Part shown: in pieces, positions 62,000 through 64,000 of the stretch
Layout of the letters: every line of letters begins with the position of its first letter
Position numbering within the stretch: position 1 is the stretch's first letter
Program-made: the position numbers and the translations under genes
Notes under the pieces: model-generated
What the model saw: only the letters and a program-made list of their open reading frames with translations
Database searches by the model: none
What the model was told of the DNA's origin: nothing
From: Burkholderiales bacterium
GTDB lineage: Bacteria; Pseudomonadota; Gammaproteobacteria; Burkholderiales; WYBJ01
Assembly (NCBI GenBank): GCA_020848435.1
Contig: JADLAC010000064.1
Span: forward strand, 27,652-91,651
Direction of reading: 5' to 3'
Length of the DNA: 64,000 nucleotides

Positions 62000-63877
62000 A
62001 TGGAGTCTGCCGCAGCCGCTCGCTCTCCGGTTCGGGTCCTCGCTCTAAGCGCCCTGGGGGTCGTTTTCGGCGACATCGGCACGAGCCCGCTGTACGCCTT
62101 CAAGGAGACGTTCGCCGGCTCGCATTCGATCCCGCTCGCCCACGCCCATGTGCTCGCCGCGCTATCGCTGATCTTCTGGGCGGTGATGCTGATCGTCTCG
62201 CTCAAGTACGTGACGATCGTGCTGAAGTTCGACAACCGGGGCGAAGGCGGCATTCTCGCCCTGCTCGCCTTCGCCGGCCGACTGCTGCGCAAGCAGCCGC
62301 GCATGCAGTGGATCGCCGGTCTCATCGCCGTGCTCGGCGCGTCGCTGTTCTTCGGCGACGCCATCATCACCCCGGCCATCTCGGTGCTGTCGGCGGTGGA
62401 AGGCTTGTCGATCGCCGCCCCGGGCGTGGACGAATGGATCGTGCCGGTCGCGATCGCCGTGCTGATCGGTTTGTTCGCCTTCCAGAGCCGCGGTACGGCC
62501 GCCATCGGCAGCCTCTTCGGCTGGATCATGCTGGCGTGGTTCGTCACGCTGGCAGTGCTCGGCATCCACAGCATCGTCCAGACCCCGGCGGTATTGAGCG
62601 CCCTCGATCCACGCCACGCGCTGTTGCTCGCCGCCAGTGAACCCCACCTCGCCTTCGTCGCCTTGGGCGCGATCTTCCTCGCGCTCACCGGCGGTGAAGC
62701 GCTGTACGCCGACATGGGCCATTTCGGCCGCCGCCCGATACGCTGGGCCTGGTTCGGCGCCGTCCTGCCCGCCCTCATGCTGAACTACTTCGGTCAGGGC
62801 GCGCTGGTGTTGCGCGACGCCACCGCCGCCAAGAACCCCTTCTACCTGCTGGCGCCCCCGGAGCTGCTCTGGCCCTTGGTCGTGCTGGCGACTGCAGCCA
62901 CCGTGATCGCCTCCCAGGCGACGATCTCCGGCGCCTTCTCGGTGACCCAACAGGCTTCGCGCCTGGGCTATCTGCCGCGGGTGAGCGTCCTCTACACCTC
63001 GGAAACCCAGCGCGGCCAGATCTACATCCCGCGCATCAACTGGCTGTTGCTGGTGCTGGTGCTCGCGCTGGTGCTCGAATTCCGGACCTCCAGCGCGATG
63101 GCCGCGGCCTACGGCATCGCGGTCTCGACCACGATGGTGCTCGAAACCGCGCTCGTCATCCTCGTGGTCTGGATGCTCAATCCGCGCTACGGCCCGGTCC
63201 TGATCGCAGTGCTGGGCGCGATCGGCGCGGTCGAGCTGATGTTCTTCGCCAGCAATGCGACCAAGTTCGCCGCCGGGGGCTGGTTCCCGGTCACGGTGGC
63301 GATCGTCCTGTTTACCTTGCTCACCACCTGGAAGCTCGCGGCCGATACCATCGCGGCGTCCGAAGAAGCGCGCCGGGTGCCGATCGAAGGCTTCCTGCCG
63401 GTGATGAACGAGGTCCAGCGGGTGCCGGGAACGGCGGTGTTCTTCTCCGCCGAGCGCGACAGCGTGCCCACCACGCTGCTGCACAACCTCAAGCACAACA
63501 AGGTGCTGCACGAGCGCCTGGTGTTCCTCACCGTGGTCACCGCGGAGGTGCCGCGGCTGCCCGACGATGAGCGCACCGAGATCGACGTGATCGAGCGCGG
63601 CCGCTGCTACAAGGTGACCCTGCATTACGGCTTTCGCGAGGAGCCCGATATTCCACACGCGCTGAAGCTGCTGGCGCAACGCGGGCTCGCGTTCGAGCTG
63701 GAAGAAACCACTTTCTTCCTGGGCAAGACCAGCATTGCGCGGGCCGAGCGCCGCGGGCTGTTCACGTGGCGGCGCGAGCTGTTTCGCTGGATGCAGAAGA
63801 ACAGCCCGACGGCCGCCGAGTACTTCCGCTTGCCGCCGGCACGCGTGATCGAGCTCGGCACGCAGATCAGCGTCTAG
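62000..63877 (+). CDS. kup: Kup, low-affinity potassium uptake protein
   Basis: Kup (TrkD) is a proton-coupled potassium transporter of the inner membrane. The 625-residue product has about twelve membrane segments and a C-terminal cytoplasmic domain of about 160 residues. Family motifs are LGVVFGDIGTSPLYAFKE near residue 18, FDNRGEGGILALLAF near residue 76, SLFFGDAIITPAISVLSAVEG near residue 116 and GGEALYADMGHFG near residue 230. ATG 62000 starts the homology; upstream frame reads antisense to the neighbouring gene. The TAG stop is the first three bases of a dispersed repeat. Confidence 0.94.
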   Translation: MESAAAARSPVRVLALSALGVVFGDIGTSPLYAFKETFAGSHSIPLAHAHVLAALSLIFWAVMLIVSLKYVTIVLKFDNRGEGGILALLAFAGRLLRKQPRMQWIAGLIAVLGASLFFGDAIITPAISVLSAVEGLSIAAPGVDEWIVPVAIAVLIGLFAFQSRGTAAIGSLFGWIMLAWFVTLAVLGIHSIVQTPAVLSALDPRHALLLAASEPHLAFVALGAIFLALTGGEALYADMGHFGRRPIRWAWFGAVLPALMLNYFGQGALVLRDATAAKNPFYLLAPPELLWPLVVLATAATVIASQATISGAFSVTQQASRLGYLPRVSVLYTSETQRGQIYIPRINWLLLVLVLALVLEFRTSSAMAAAYGIAVSTTMVLETALVILVVWMLNPRYGPVLIAVLGAIGAVELMFFASNATKFAAGGWFPVTVAIVLFTLLTTWKLAADTIAASEEARRVPIEGFLPVMNEVQRVPGTAVFFSAERDSVPTTLLHNLKHNKVLHERLVFLTVVTAEVPRLPDDERTEIDVIERGRCYKVTLHYGFREEPDIPHALKLLAQRGLAFELEETTFFLGKTSIARAERRGLFTWRRELFRWMQKNSPTAAEYFRLPPARVIELGTQISV

Positions 63878-63899
63878 TGTCCTGAGTCCGAAATTCGCT
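63875..63899 (+). repeat. Dispersed repeat copy (TAGTGTCCTGAGTCCG)
   Basis: TAGTGTCCTGAGTCCGAAAT, then TCGCT, begins at the kup stop codon. It parallels the copy at 22502, which also begins at a stop codon, and the shorter copy at 27757. The element may continue beyond the window end. Confidence 0.5.
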
Positions 63900-64000
63900 G
63901 CACAAAAGATGTCGAGAATCGACGCCATACTTTGTCGCGAATCCTCGCCAGGTGTCCAAGCCTCGCCTGCGGTTCGCTTCGCGTCTGACGCCGATTTCGA

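Noticed and set aside
1..64000. CRISPR arrays, insertion sequences, prophage or tRNA genes
   Set aside because: No regular spacer array, transposase, integrase, phage structural gene or tRNA cloverleaf was recognised on either strand.

Overview
The window looks like chromosomal DNA of a high-G+C betaproteobacterium, most likely of the order Burkholderiales. The evidence is a division and cell-wall (dcw) cluster that opens with mraZ, the rsmI-lpoA-yraN-diaA-dolP block, two Bug-type solute receptors of tripartite tricarboxylate transport, and family-level similarity throughout. I see no tRNA, rRNA, insertion sequence, prophage or CRISPR array. Long open frames on the strand opposite nearly every gene are a by-product of the G+C content.

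Layout. 1-10765: dcw operon on the minus strand, read mraZ-rsmH-ftsL-ftsI-murE-murF-mraY-murD-ftsW-murG, with murG cut by the window edge. A promoter and a triple MraZ operator precede mraZ. 10932-11367: RNase P RNA, minus strand. 11414-17872: an Ldh-family dehydrogenase, pyrC and rsmI (minus), then lpoA-yraN-gmhA/diaA-dolP-rfaE2 (plus). 18075-21659: an acyl-CoA dehydrogenase, then the birA-coaX-SPOR operon, all minus. 21989-24442: a DUF456 membrane protein and glnS. 24444-33375: a catabolic stretch with an NHL-repeat protein, a Bug receptor, two hydrolase families, an ADP-forming acyl-CoA synthetase, a MaoC hydratase and a CoxG-like protein. 33722-39460: a 1,912-residue tandem UvrA. 39432-44218: a second Bug receptor, a Gfo/Idh/MocA oxidoreductase, a GlcG-like protein, an alpha/beta hydrolase and an exported protein of unknown function. 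44333-48615: a regulatory region and an intein-containing adenosylcobalamin-dependent ribonucleotide reductase. 48674-63877: a TcuA-like flavoprotein, pepN, gor, a thioesterase, an internally deleted ROK kinase, a YpfJ-like protease, a cysteine-rich small protein, mnmC, an MBL-fold hydrolase, a D-aminoacylase, an exported protein and kup.

How the parts work together. The first 18 kb is housekeeping for envelope growth: peptidoglycan precursors (mur genes, mraY), septal synthesis (ftsW, ftsI, ftsL), a synthase activator (lpoA), envelope quality control (dolP) and heptose supply for lipopolysaccharide (gmhA, rfaE2). The middle is accessory carboxylate and acyl-CoA metabolism. Class II ribonucleotide reductase has two NrdR boxes and an FNR/ANR-type box upstream, which suggests control by nucleotide status and by oxygen.

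The observations most worth a second look are: the tandem UvrA with all four ATPase modules intact; the intein placed exactly before the catalytic cysteine of NrdJ, ending in Gln and with one LAGLIDADG motif lacking its Asp; the NrdR/FNR promoter; the ROK kinase that has lost its catalytic centre in frame; and several short dispersed repeats or palindromes that supply stop or start codons of neighbouring genes.
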